Below, piece by piece: positions 26,080 through 36,073 of a DNA stretch of 64,000 bases. Under the pieces are notes generated by a model. The model was given only the letters and a program-made list of their open reading frames with translations. It made no database searches and had not been told where the DNA came from. Source of the DNA: Siphonodentalium dalli (Eukaryota > Mollusca > Scaphopoda > Gadilida > Siphonodentaliidae); assembly GCA_032622095.1 (NCBI GenBank), contig CP136068.1:55140025-55204024 (forward strand). Direction: 5' to 3'. Numbering within the stretch: the stretch's first letter is position 1; every line of letters begins with the position of its first letter. A program made the position numbers and the translations under genes.

Positions 26080-26402
26080 GCTTTCGGCGCACTTTTTGTC
26101 GCTTTCGGCGCTTTCGGCGCGCGCGCCGAAAGCGACAAAAAGTACGCCATTAGCGTTGTTTCGGCGCGCGCCGAAAGCGCCGAAAGCGACAAAATGTGCG
26201 CCGATCGGCGCACTTTTTGTCGCTTTCGGCGCTTTCGGCGCGCGCGCCGAAAGCGACAAAAAGTGCGCCATTAGCGTTGTTTCGGCGCGCGCCGAAAGCG
26301 CCGAAAGCGCCGAAAGCGACAAAATGTGCGACAAAATGTGCGACAGAAAGTGCGCCATTAGCGCGGTGCGCCATTAGGGCATTCGGCGCGGTGCGCCATT
26401 AG
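26080..26402. repeat. FB-A left arm: 9 bp GCGCTTTCG minisatellite
   Basis: Short runs of GCGCTTTCG and its complement CGAAAGCGC are joined by ACTTTTTGTCGC / GCGACAAAAAGT and CGCCATTAGCG modules. Local palindromes such as GGCGCGCGCGCC sit at the switches, so the single arm can itself fold into several hairpins. Its GC content contrasts sharply with the AT-rich surroundings. Confidence 0.9.
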
Positions 26403-27435
26403 CGCATGTATACAATTAAGTATGTGATCAGCCCAGCAGGGGTGCCGGAAGAGGGGGCAGCTGATCCCCTGCCCTTGACCAAGGGGGCAGGACTTGCCCT
26501 TTTTCTGGAGACAGAAAATGCTGTGTTTAATCTCGTGTTTTTATAGCAAAATGTAACTTTTTGGGTCCAAATACCACCAATTTCACAAGGAATATTAATT
26601 TTTTGTCAAAAACGGCCATAAAAACCGACAAATACCTTTAAAATAGGGATTTTTGCCACAATGAATTTATGGTTGTTTTTTCCGAGTTTGCGGAGAAAAT
26701 TCCCTTTTTTGGGCAGAAAAGTGCCATTTTTGTAGGCTCTCCCCCCCCCCGATGCCCTTGGATGCTCCCGGCACCTCAGTGCAGATCGGACATGGCCATA
26801 TGTGTACAATGTATAGGCCTATGTATCAATTTTAAAAGGGAGGGGCTGAATTTTGCTGTAGATACACCTCTAAATGCTATAATTTGTCATTATTCAGATT
26901 TAAAATTATTTATTAATATGGTACTTAACACATGTATGAATTTTCACTATAAATGAGTCTAAATATAGTCAAGTGATTAGTATGCATACATTTGAGCAAC
27001 TTTTTAAGTGAGTGTTGCCGCATGTAATTAAATGTAATATAATGAAAAAGTCTGTTAATAATTGAACACCACAACTGTCACTAGCTGTGATAGACTTGCA
27101 GTGAATATATTGATTGAGTAATTGGCAATCATGAATATTTTTGTGGGACAAACCCCAGCTTCTGGCATGATTCAGGGTACGTTCATACGCTGGCAAGTTT
27201 GCAAGGTACATTTTTGTGGGCATTTCGTCATAGAAAACCACATGGTGCCAGAATATGAACGGAAATATGCACCTAACATGCATCTTTACCAGAGCGAAAG
27301 ACATCGGAAGTAACATTTATATAGTTCCACTTGTACTACCAGTGCTACCTCCAAATACCTGTATGATTTATTCTTGTGAGATAATTTGCATGATATTTAC
27401 AGGCAAATTCCGGTAGCATCGTTACCAGTGGAACT

Positions 27436-28544
27436 ACAGAGATTTATTTCGCACGTATACTAGTAGTTAGCCCCCCAACTTTGGTCAAAAGTATAACAGT
27501 TGGAAATTTCATACTTGCCAAAACATTAGTTGGAAATTTCACACCAACAATAGGTGAAATATGTTCTTGTAGTTTGATTATAAAACAATTTATTGGGGGG
27601 GGGGGGGGAAATGTTCCTATGTTTGGTAAAAACTTTGGACAGAAATGGTCATCAGTTGGAAATTTTCCAACCTTAGGGGGGGTAACAGATTGGAAATTTC
27701 CAACACTTGGAAAGCTTGTGTCCTGGTCCCTCCCCCGTGGCCAGTCAAAAACTTCTAGTTAATTTAAGAAAACAATATTGTCATACATTTGGTCAACATT
27801 GTCATTGGAATTGTCATCAGTTGGAAATTTTCCAACCTAAGTGGGGGGTGTAGGGTTTAAATTTACAACGGTAGGAAGGCTTGAGGCTAGTGTAGATGTT
27901 ACGATTTCAAAATTTTCTTGTTAAGATTTCTAAATTTTCGCACACCGGATCGAACCATGGTCGGCCCGGTGTGTCATTGCCCCACATCCACATGGCCAAT
28001 ACAAAACTGCTAATTAGTTTAGCAAAACAATATTTTACTACATTTGGTCAAATTTGTGGACAGAAATGGTCATCACTTGAAGAATTTTCCAACCTGAGGG
28101 GAGTATGAGGTTTGAAATTTTCAAATAACTAATAAATGTTCAGGTTAAAATATCTGTCAATGTTCTCATACCAGGAATATAGAAATATAAAACCATGGCT
28201 TATGAATATATTAGAAATTAGGCCTGACTGAGGTTCAAGGGGGGGGGGGGGGTGCAAATGGAATTATTCAAAAACTTGTGTTGGTCTGATTCTGACTAAA
28301 GGGGGGATGCAGTTGGAATTTCCCAAGGTGGACACCCCCCCCCCAAACATGTAGTTGAAATTGAAGTCAGAAGAACCCCTCCCCCCAGATTGTGCCATGA
28401 AACTTTACTCTGCATAGTGCTTGTAGAGATATTATTCCATCAGTGCAAAACATGGGAACTTTTTTTATGTTCTAACATGGAACTTTATAACATTGAACAA
28501 ACAAGGCAGAGAACATGTTGGACTCTCCGTTACCACATCCCTGC
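27436..28544. repeat. FB-A core block related to the 34642-35733 element
   Basis: AGTTGGAAATTTCA, TTGGTCAAAAGTATAACAG, GACAGAAATGGTCATCA, GGTTCGACCCGGTGTG-like and GGTCTGATTCTGACT strings occur here in one orientation and, in the same order, reverse-complemented at 34642-35733. The end ACCACATCCCTG (28533-28544) corresponds to the hAT-like terminus CAGGGACGTGGC. The other end is decayed (CAGAGATTTATTTCGCACG near 27436). An old hAT-like insertion seems to form part of the FB-A core. Confidence 0.65.
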
Positions 28545-28735
28545 ATCCATGCGAATGGGGGGGGGGGTTCAGGAGCTGTGGCTTTTGAAGTTCACTCACC
28601 TAATTGTAATTCCATATTTCTGATAAAACTTATAGATAATTTCACGGTGTGTAAAATTTAGAAAAAAATTGTCAACAATAAACGCCTCCATTTTAATGGC
28701 ATACAGAAGTTACACCTCGTTACGCATGCCGGAAA

Positions 28736-29120
28736 CGCTGCACTTTTTGTCGCTTTCGGCGCTTTCGGCGCGTTACTAACGGCGCATATTTTGTCGCTTT
28801 CGGCGCGGTGCGCCGAAAGCGCCGAAAGCGACAAAAAGTGCGCCGTAACGGCGCATATTTTGTCGCTTTCGGCGCTTTCGGCGCTTTCGGCGCGCGCCGA
28901 AATAACGCTAATGGCGCACATTTTGTCGCTTTCGGCGCACCGCGCCGAAAGCGCCGAAAGCGCCGAAAGCGACAAATAGTGCGCCGTTACGGCGTACTTT
29001 TTGTCGCTTTCGGCGCTTTCGGCGCTTTCGGCGCTTTCGGCGCGTTACTAATGGCGCACTTTTTGTCGCTTTCGGCGCTTTCGGCGCATCGCGCCGAAAG
29101 CGCCGAAAGCGCCATTAGCA
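28736..29120. repeat. FB-A right arm: 9 bp GCGCTTTCG minisatellite
   Basis: This is the mirror-image arm of 26080-26402, with the same modules and longer unit runs (four consecutive GCGCTTTCG units near 29010-29045). The two arms are not collinear copies: unit number and module order differ, so they have evolved separately by unit gain and loss while the terminal 34 bp stayed identical. Confidence 0.9.
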
Positions 29121-29143
29121 AGTGGCCGTAATAGGATTCCATA

Positions 29144-29290
29144 GTTGAGGGAATGTTGATAAGAACTGTGTTTGTTATAATAATTTTATGTATTGCTTAT
29201 TCATGTATATGATACTCATCAGTATCTTGCAACTGCCTATTGAGGTGTTTTACAATAAATTCTTGTATCTTGTATCTTCAATCTTGTATT
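29144..29290 (+). pseudogene. LINE 3' UTR and tail, continuation of 25500-26046
   Basis: After the second GTTGAG, sequence resumes as AT-rich 3' UTR. It ends TTTTACAATAAATTCTTGTA followed by imperfect TCTTGTATCTT repeats, a typical short-repeat tail of a LINE. It has the same orientation as the ORF remnant upstream of FB-A. Confidence 0.6.
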
Positions 29291-29347
29291 TGGATTAGTT
29301 GACAGCCGGCTTATTTTGTCTAGTACATAGGCGATTTAGCAACTGAC

Positions 29348-29567
29348 TTATGATAAATGTTTGAACAGCTCTATAGGCATATATGACCTAGTTCGGGATT
29401 TGTCGATGAACTAGTGGCGGCACAAGAAAAATCCACAAGGAGAGTTTCGTGGCTGCTATGGTTCCGCGTAAAAGTGTTCTTATGCAATGAAAAATTGCAT
29501 TTTTCCTCAGTATTTTGACCCAACGAACGACTTATACGACCAATGTTTTAAACAGCTGGACGGACAA
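29348..29567 (+). repeat. Dispersed repeat, copy 2
   Basis: This is the second copy of the repeat at 24112-24330, in the same orientation. In both places it ends near TTTTAAACAGCTGGACGG. It is preceded by GGCGATTTAGCAAC, a motif also seen at 23463 and 23640. Confidence 0.9.
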
Positions 29568-29589
29568 CAAAATTGTATATATATGTACA

Positions 29590-30060
29590 AGAGAAGTCCC
29601 TTTACTGGAATTTACTAGAACTCCGGGGTGGAGACACATTCGTGTGGCACGGATGCTGATATGCATTTGGAAGTATGTTTTGCATTCAAATTTCGAGTCT
29701 ATATAGGCCCACCATATGCGGGAAGCAGTCCACCAATAACTCATAATTCCCTTTTTATTACCATGGAAATGCTATATATATCTGTGTAGGAGATTAAAAT
29801 TTACTAGAACTCCGGGTGGAGACACACATTCGTGGGGCAGAGATGCTGATAACATGAAAATAGGGTTGTTTTTTTTTACCAAATTTTAAGTCAATAAGCA
29901 AACCATATGAGGGAAGCAAGCCCCCAGGGACCCCTAATTCCATTTTTATGACCGTGGATATGTATATATCTGTGCAGGAGATGTCTCGTTAATCAAATAT
30001 ACTTGAGATCCGGGATGGAGACACACATTCATGGGACATGATTGCTGATGACATGAACTT
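29590..30060. repeat. Tandem ~195 bp repeat, interrupted by FB-B
   Basis: The string TTTACTAGAACTCCGGGGTG, then GAGACACATTCGTG and ATGCTGAT, recurs at about 29613, 29798 and 29995 (last copy ATACTTGAGATCCGGGATGG). Each copy continues with an ATAGG-TGTTTTT stretch, CAAATTTTAAGTCAATAAG and GAAGCAAGCCCC. The third unit is cut at ATAGG by FB-B and resumes at 31342-31431 (TGTTTTTGGGCC, CAATTTCAAGTAAATAAGTT, GAAGCAAGCCCCTGG). Confidence 0.8.
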
Positions 30061-30065
30061 ATAGG

Positions 30066-31341
30066 GGTGTCAGACCGGTTTTCCGAAGACCTATTACTAC
30101 GAAGGCCCACAACTCCGAAGACCCGATTCTCCGACGGCCCATAACTCCGAAGACCCGATTCTCCGACGGCCCATAACTCCGAAGATCCGATTCTCCGAAA
30201 GCCCATAACTCCGAAGGGCCAATTATCCGAAGACCTATAATTCCGAAGACATATATCTCCGAAGGGCCGATTCTCCGAAGACCTATCACTCCGAAGGCCC
30301 GATTCTCCGACGGCCCATAACTCCGAAGGTCCGATTCTCCGAAGGTCCGATTCTCCGAAGATTTTGTTTTATCGGGGTATTATCGTTTACTAAATAGTGT
30401 ACAGTCCAGTGGCGAAGCCAAGGGGTCCCAAAATTCCCACTGCCCCCATTAAACCTCTACTTGCTATTTCAGACAATATGCATGGGCCCCTACCAAAACA
30501 TGTCCAATGTCATGTAAACGCCCGGAAATCGTTCATGGGGCATCAAAATATTCAAACTTTTCCTACTGCCCCCACCTAAATGGGAATCCTGGCCCGCCAC
30601 TGACTATACACCAGATACTATAACGTTACGTTGGCCCATGAGATGCCAGAGTAAAATGTACAGGGGTGAACGGGGAAGAACTTGTCGCCCCTGTGCATGT
30701 TAGGCTACTCTGACATTCTCGCAGCGTTTCTTTATAATATACCCGGTGCACACCAGTGGCGGAGCCAGAGTTCCCATTTAGGGGTGCACATTAATTAGCA
30801 TATGTGGGGGATATGTGGGGGATATATCATGCATATGATATGCCGAAAGCATATCACGAAGGCCTGATTTTGGGAGCGCATACATGGGAGGGGTCGCCCC
30901 CAATCGTTGGTCCGAGGGCTCCCCTGGGCAGGAACACTGTGAATATTTGAATGCCTAGGAGGGATTTCCTGACGTTTACATGACATTTGACATGTTTTTT
31001 GGGGGCGGTCTTCCATAGGGCCCCATTGACCCCGCCACTGGACTGTACACTATTTAATAAGCGATAAAACATGTGCTTCGGAGAATCGGACCTTCGGAGA
31101 ATCGGACCTTCGGAGAATCGGCCATTCGGAGTTATAGACCTTCGGAGTTATGGGCGTTCGGAGTTATAGGCCTTCGGAGTTATGGGCTTTCGGAGTTATG
31201 GGTCTTCGGAGTTATGAGATTTCGGAGAATCGGGACTTCGGAGTTATGGGCTTTCGGAGAATCGGGGCGTCGGAGAATCTGACCTTCGGAGAATCGGACC
31301 TTCGGAGTTATGTGTCTTCGGAAAAACGCTACGTAACCCAG
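30066..31341. mobile_element. Foldback element FB-B, short copy (1276 bp)
   Basis: The left end is GGTGTCAGACCGGTTTTCCG and the right end CGGAAAAACGCTACGTAACC(CAG). Arms of 16 bp units (CCATAACTCCGAAG and CCGATTCTCCGAAG types) occupy 30075-30360, and their inverse occupies 31076-31330. Inside the arms, TAGTGTACAGTCCAGTGGCG (30395-30416) is mirrored by CGCCACTGGACTGTACACTA (near 31032-31054), and the remaining core is an imperfect palindrome closing at a hinge near 30690 (ACAGGGGTGAACG ... CGCCCCTGT). ATAGG flanks both sides (30061-30065 and 31342-31346). The same element occurs reversed at 56412-58191. There is no protein-coding capacity. Confidence 0.85.
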
Positions 31342-31435
31342 ATAGGTGTTTTTGGGCCAATTTCAAGTAAATAAGTTCGGGTACATCAATTATGAGTGAA
31401 GCAAGCCCCTGGCGATACCCAATTTTTATGACACA

Positions 31436-31576
31436 AGCGCCAAAACATGCGCCATTAGTCGCACATTTCGTCGCTTGTGTCGCTTTCGGCGCGCGCCGAA
31501 AACATGCGCCAATGGCGCACTTTTTGTCGCTTTCGGTGCGCGCCGAAAGCGCTATTAGCAAGTGGCCCTAACAGGA
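31436..31576. mobile_element. Relic of an FB-A terminus
   Basis: AAGCGCTATTAGCAAGTGGC then CCTAACAGGATTCCATA matches the FB-A right terminus with a few changes. It is preceded by GCGCACTTTTTGTCGCTTTC and GCGCGCCGAAA arm modules. The left terminus is missing. It directly follows the interrupted 195 bp repeat at TTTTTATGAC, so it is a truncated or internally deleted copy. Confidence 0.75.
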
Positions 31577-32646
31577 TTCCATACTTATCCCATATTTGGC
31601 ACTTTTAAATGCTTTTTCACTAATTTTTTAATTGGGAATACCATCCCAAATGTATTCCTTGTTCACTCTTGTTTCCAATCCTGTTCCACTATCTATTTTA
31701 CAAGTCACTAAAATTGACTAAATATATGTGCCATCCTACCATACCAATTAGTCTTCGCCATTATTATTGACTATATATATATATTGATAAAAAATAAATG
31801 GCGTGAAACAATTCTATCCCATTCTGCTTCAATTATATAGAGGATCTACAACGAGTCCCCAGTTTATAGCGGAATTTACAAAACGAGTCCAGTAAATTAG
31901 GTCTGGACCGAGCCTTTGGCGAGGTCCAGACCTAATTTACTGGACGAGTTTTGTAATTTCCGCTATAAACTGGGGACGAGTTGTAGATTCTATTTATTAA
32001 ATGATCCAAAACATCGACAAAACATACTTAAATCAACAAATGGAACGAGAAACTAACATCGGCTTCTATAAGACATGCGATGACGTTTCACGTAACTATT
32101 CGTTGTTTGCCCGCGTAAAGAAATAGTCCCAGATAAATAAAGACTATTTGGCGCTTTTAATGGCGTATATTTAATAACATAACTTTTCAAATTCTTCAGT
32201 CATGATAGTTTGTTGGAAAAATATTGGAAGTCATAGTATTTTTGAGACGTATAGCGTACGGAATGTTAAAAGACGGTAAACCGGAAGTCAAAGGTCACCT
32301 GGCACTATTTCCTGTTATTAAACGAACGTTTAATATCACAATTTATAGAATGGGTTTATTGAATGGAATAATGGTAGGATCGTGTAATAAATTAATATAG
32401 GTAATGTACTTTATTCTCTGAAACAAACAATATGCTTAAACCTGCCAAAACACCAAATTTAACCCCATGCAACATATTTTGAGCGTGATATTGTTGTAAA
32501 ATCCAGTGTTAAAACCAGGTGACTTCTAGGTCTGTAGCAATGTGGTGACTGATCGGGGTCCAGAGCCATTCAGTATGCAGGAAAATATGGTTTGATGTCT
32601 GGAAGGATGAGTTGTCACTACATGGGTTAAATTTTGTGTAGTAAGC
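31577..32646. other. AT-rich stretch with one strong hairpin
   Basis: I see no coding region. It contains the 145 bp near-perfect palindrome at 31845-31990, listed separately, and a short (AT)n run near 31770. Confidence 0.5.
31845..31990. mobile_element. Near-perfect palindrome (MITE-like)
   Basis: The arm TCTACAACGAGTCCCCAGTT, TATAGCGGAA, ACAAAACGAGTCCAGTAAAT, TAGGTCTGGACC is followed by a short loop (GAGCCTTTGGCGA) and then its reverse complement, ending GGGGACGAGTTGTAGA. Arms of about 65 bp with very few mismatches mean it is young or under conversion. It is too symmetrical to be coding. It is most likely a palindromic MITE or a foldback remnant. Confidence 0.8.
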
Positions 32647-32654
32647 ATTCCATG

Positions 32655-33622
32655 CAGTGTTCGCGCTGGACCGAAAAAAACTTTAGCCAAAAGTTTAGCC
32701 AAATGAAAATTTTATTAGCCAAATGAAAAAATCTTTAGCCAAATGTTTTTTGGCCAAATTAAAAAAAACTATGGCCAAATTAAATCATCGTTTTCTGGTC
32801 GGTTCACAATTAATGACTAAAACGTCAAATCTAACAGACACGGGTAAAATACACATTAATTTAACTAATTTTGATGAACTAGAAATATTTGTATATATAT
32901 ATCATTTATTTAAAAAATATTAATCTCTATGTGAAAGAGTGATTTGGGGGGGGGGGGGTGACCCGGGATTGTCCTTCTTAATGTCATTATGTTTTTGTTT
33001 TATATCAATATCTTTTTATTGATTAAATCATGAAATATTAATTATCCTTGCGAAAATATCTAAGTGACATCTGGAAACTAATAAGTTAATATTGTTACGC
33101 CATTATCAAATTACAATCTGTCATAAAAGCATGCATATTATTTTGAATGTATCGGTTTTGACAAATAGCCACAAAATATCTGTCGTGATTCACATTTGGC
33201 TGATTAAGCTATTGTCTTACACTTGGTGCTCATAAACCTTGACCGTCATAAATACAATGTCATCATAAACATGCATTGTGCAGGAGCCCCGTGAGTGACC
33301 AGACAGACAATGGGGGATTAGCGGATTAAATTTAAAATAAAGACTTTTGCTGTTTCGTGCATAGTTAGTGGTTTCCCTTTGTACTGTCCGCGATCGGGTT
33401 TCCCTTTGTACAGTCGTCGATATATTCCCACTTACGATGTTTTTGGACTAGATCGTTCACATCACAGAATTGAAAACCCACTTGCCAAAAATTCATGCCT
33501 TCATTCTCCATTTGGGGTCCACAAAAAGTTTAGCCAAAAGTTTAGCCAAATGAAATTTTTATTAGCCAAATTCGAAAAAGATTAGCCATTGGCTAATTTG
33601 GCTACCGACAGCGCGAACACTG
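32655..33622. mobile_element. Non-autonomous hAT-like element with perfect 8 bp TSD (968 bp)
   Basis: The terminal inverted repeats are CAGTGTTCGCGCTG (left) and CAGCGCGAACACTG (right). They are flanked by identical 8 bp direct repeats ATTCCATG at 32647-32654 and 33623-33630. Eight-base duplications and CAGTG-type ends are characteristic of the hAT superfamily. Subterminal regions carry repeated TTTAGCCAAA / TTAGCCAAATGAAA motifs on the left and TTTAGCCAAAAG ... GCCATTGGCTAATTTGGC on the right, probable transposase binding sites. The interior is AT-rich, with a G-run near 32945 and no transposase frame. It belongs to the same family as 12801-13304 and the lone ends at 11515 and 40390. Confidence 0.9.
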
Positions 33623-33630
33623 ATTCCATG

Positions 33631-34633
33631 ACAATGACAACTGAGTCATGCATAATTATGCCTTTATTATTAATTTAAAAAAACATTATATCGCCACTTA
33701 AAAATATAAAATAAAACGTTAGGAAACCTTATGAAACCTATCTATTATACAGGCATCACTTCGAATCATGAATCGTTCGTAGCCAAATATTGAGTATTAA
33801 TATTGAGTTTTAATGAGGTAAATTATCCAATTAACCCTGAAACAGGTTTGACGCGTTGTCATGGGCTCCATGCATATAAAGGTACATGGCCTGACTGTAA
33901 TCTTATTATTATAAATAGGGTATAAAAAATATAATATAATTATTTTGTAATCATTGAGTCCAACGACTGATAACAACATACCTACCATATTGACACGTGA
34001 CGATCATGTCGACATAATATATATTGCTTTAGTCCCACATAAGAATTAGCTCGTGTTCTTAACAGTTGTAGTCACGTACACTAACAAAATAATGCAAAAA
34101 TATAGTCGTTTTTGTTTTGGGAGATTCAGTTTTATAGGCAAACATACTTTATCACAGGTGATTTAGCAAACACAAACTTGGCTACTTCGAGTTATGTCTG
34201 CCAGAAAGCCTGCAGTTGGACCGGTATTGGAACATAAAACCATATATAGACCCCCTACAGGGATATGTATGTAGATAAGAGTCTATATAACGTTAATAGT
34301 GGACAAACATTCCAGTGTAGGAAAAAAATTGCATTACTCAGAATTACTCATTTTTTTCCAGCCTCGACATACCCACCCACCCCCGCCTTGTGTCTGGAAA
34401 TAAATTTGCAGACCCCCCCCCCCCCCCGATGAAACTTAATTAATATCTTCCGAGAAAAGTTGTGTTAAATTTTAGTATCAACGATAAGAACGAGGAATAG
34501 GGATTGCTTAGCATTGTTGTACAACAGAAGAGCAAATATGGTATATAAGCGGAACAAAACAATTGTCATTCTAAAATCTAGATCGTTGTATCTCGTAATT
34601 GTTTGCTTTTGTCACGTTGCGAATAGGTCCCAC
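33631..34633. other. No gene recognised
   Basis: This is AT-rich sequence between two hAT-like insertions. It contains a C-run near 34410-34428. A GTGATTTAGCAAAC string at 34158 resembles the GGCGATTTAGCAAC motif near 23463. No exon or RNA gene is supported. Confidence 0.4.
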
Positions 34634-34641
34634 CATCTAAT

Positions 34642-35733
34642 CAGGGACGTGGCTAGATGGTCTCCGTTGGGGGGGGGCACCTTGGGGAAATTCATTCTCC
34701 ACCCCACCTTGAACCAGAATCAGACCAAACACAAGTTTTGCATAATTCCATTTGCACCCACTTGCACATCAGTGCTCAGGTCTAATATCCTATATATTCA
34801 TAACATTCCCGGTATGAGAACATTCAGATATTTTAATCTGAAAATGTGCATAAATCCTAACATCTAGTGGTCTAACTCCAGACAAATGCACACGGCTACG
34901 GGCAAGAGACCAGGACACACCGGGCTTACCATGGTTGTTCGACCCGGTGTGGGAACATTTTTAAAACTATACAAGAATATCGCAAATCCTAGTATCTAGA
35001 CTGGCCTCAACTGAAACTTTCCTATAGTGTTGGAAATTCCCCCCATCAGGTTGGAAATTTTTCCAATTGATGACCATTTCAGTCCACAAGTTTCACCAAA
35101 TGTAGTAAAATATTGTTTTGTTAAACTAATTAGCAGTTTTGTATTGGTCACGGAGGAGGGACAATGATACACCGGGCGGACTATGGTTCGGCCCGGAGTG
35201 GGAAATTTTTTTATCTGAACAAGAAAATCGCAAAATCCTAGCTTCTAGACTAGCCTCAAGCCTTCCTAGAGTTGGAAATTTCAAACTTGACAGCCCCACT
35301 TAGGTTGGAAAATTTCCAACTGATGACAATTCCAATGAAAATGTTGACCAAATGTCTGACAATATTGTTTTCTTAAATTAACTAGCAGTTTTTGACTGGC
35401 CACGGGGGAGGGAACCAGGACACAAGCTTTCCAAGTGTTGGAAATTTCCAACCTGTCACCCCCCCCCCCCCATAAGGTTGGAAAATTTCCAACTGATGAC
35501 CATTTCAGTCCAAAAGTTTGACAAAAAATAGGAAAATATGCAAATATTGGTCCATAAACAATTAGCCCCTATAAATTGTTTGAAAATCCAACTACAAAAA
35601 CATTTTCAACCTATTGTTGGTGTGAAATTTCCAACTAATGTTTTGGCAGGTACGAAATTTCCAACTGTTGAAAATTTTGACCAAAGTTTGGCGGGGGTGA
35701 GACACACCCAAACCACCTGTCGCCACGTCTCTG
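34642..35733. mobile_element. Non-autonomous hAT-like element with 8 bp TSD (1092 bp)
   Basis: The termini CAGGGACGTGGC and GCCACGTCTCTG are inverted with one mismatch. The 8 bp CATCTAAT is repeated directly outside them at 34634-34641 and 35734-35741. The interior carries many inverted TTGGAAATTTCC / GGAAATTTCCAAC motifs, GACCATTTCAGTCCA strings and C-runs, which give repeated small dyads. A related inverted copy forms much of the FB-A core (27436-28544), and a more diverged relative lies near 61240-61650. There is no long reading frame. Confidence 0.85.
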
Positions 35734-35815
35734 CATCTAATTAGGAAGCACATCCACGTGCAACAGATTCCAAATAGCGCATCATTATTAACAAGTGCAT
35801 CATATTGGAACTGTA

Positions 35816-36073
35816 CCAGGTACTCGTTTACCGCATGGAACCGTACCTGGCGTACCACTACCAGGTACTCGTTTACAGCATGGAATCGTACCACTACCAG
35901 GTACTCGTTTACAGCATGGAATCGTACCACTACCAGGTACTCGTTTACCGCATGGAACCGTACCTGGCGTACCACTACCAGGTACTCGTTTACAGCATGG
36001 AATCGTACCACTACCAGGTACTCGTTTACCACATGGAACCGTACCACTACCAGGTACTCGTTTGCCGCATGGA
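35816..36073. repeat. Minisatellite of 36 and 45 bp units in a 117 bp pattern
   Basis: The unit CCAGGTACTCGTTTACAGCA plus TGGAATCGTACCACTA (36 bp) alternates with a 45 bp form carrying the extra CCTGGCGTA. The observed order from 35816 is 45-36-36-45-36-36, so the higher-order period is 117 bp. Both lengths are multiples of 3 and the unit has few stops, so all forward frames and one reverse frame stay open for over 120 codons. The peptides are just the unit read over and over, and I do not call a gene. Confidence 0.92.

Larger units (their letters stand above)
26047..29143. mobile_element. Foldback element FB-A (3097 bp)
   Basis: The termini are perfect inverted repeats: TATGGAATCCTATTACGGCC plus ACTTGCTAATGGCG at the left and its exact reverse complement at 29110-29143. 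They lead into GC-rich arms (26075-26402 and 28736-29120) made of 9 bp GCGCTTTCG units and GCGCACTTTTTGTCGC joints in alternating orientation. The AT-rich core 26403-28735 holds G/C homopolymers and a TTGGAAATTTCC-rich block related to the hAT-like element at 34642. A 6 bp direct repeat GTTGAG flanks it. The apparent frames in the arms (AFGARAESAESDK and the like) are by-products of the repeats. No transposase is seen, so it is non-autonomous, and it splits a LINE 3' end. Confidence 0.85.

Noticed and set aside
26059-26402. Arginine/alanine-rich frames in the GC-rich arm (AFGARAESAESDK-like), also at 28658-29131
   Set aside because: They are translations of the 9 bp GCGCTTTCG arm repeats on both strands.
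30075-30360. CRISPR-like direct repeats with CCGAAG
   Set aside because: The 16 bp units are contiguous with no spacers and are mirrored at the other end of a foldback element.
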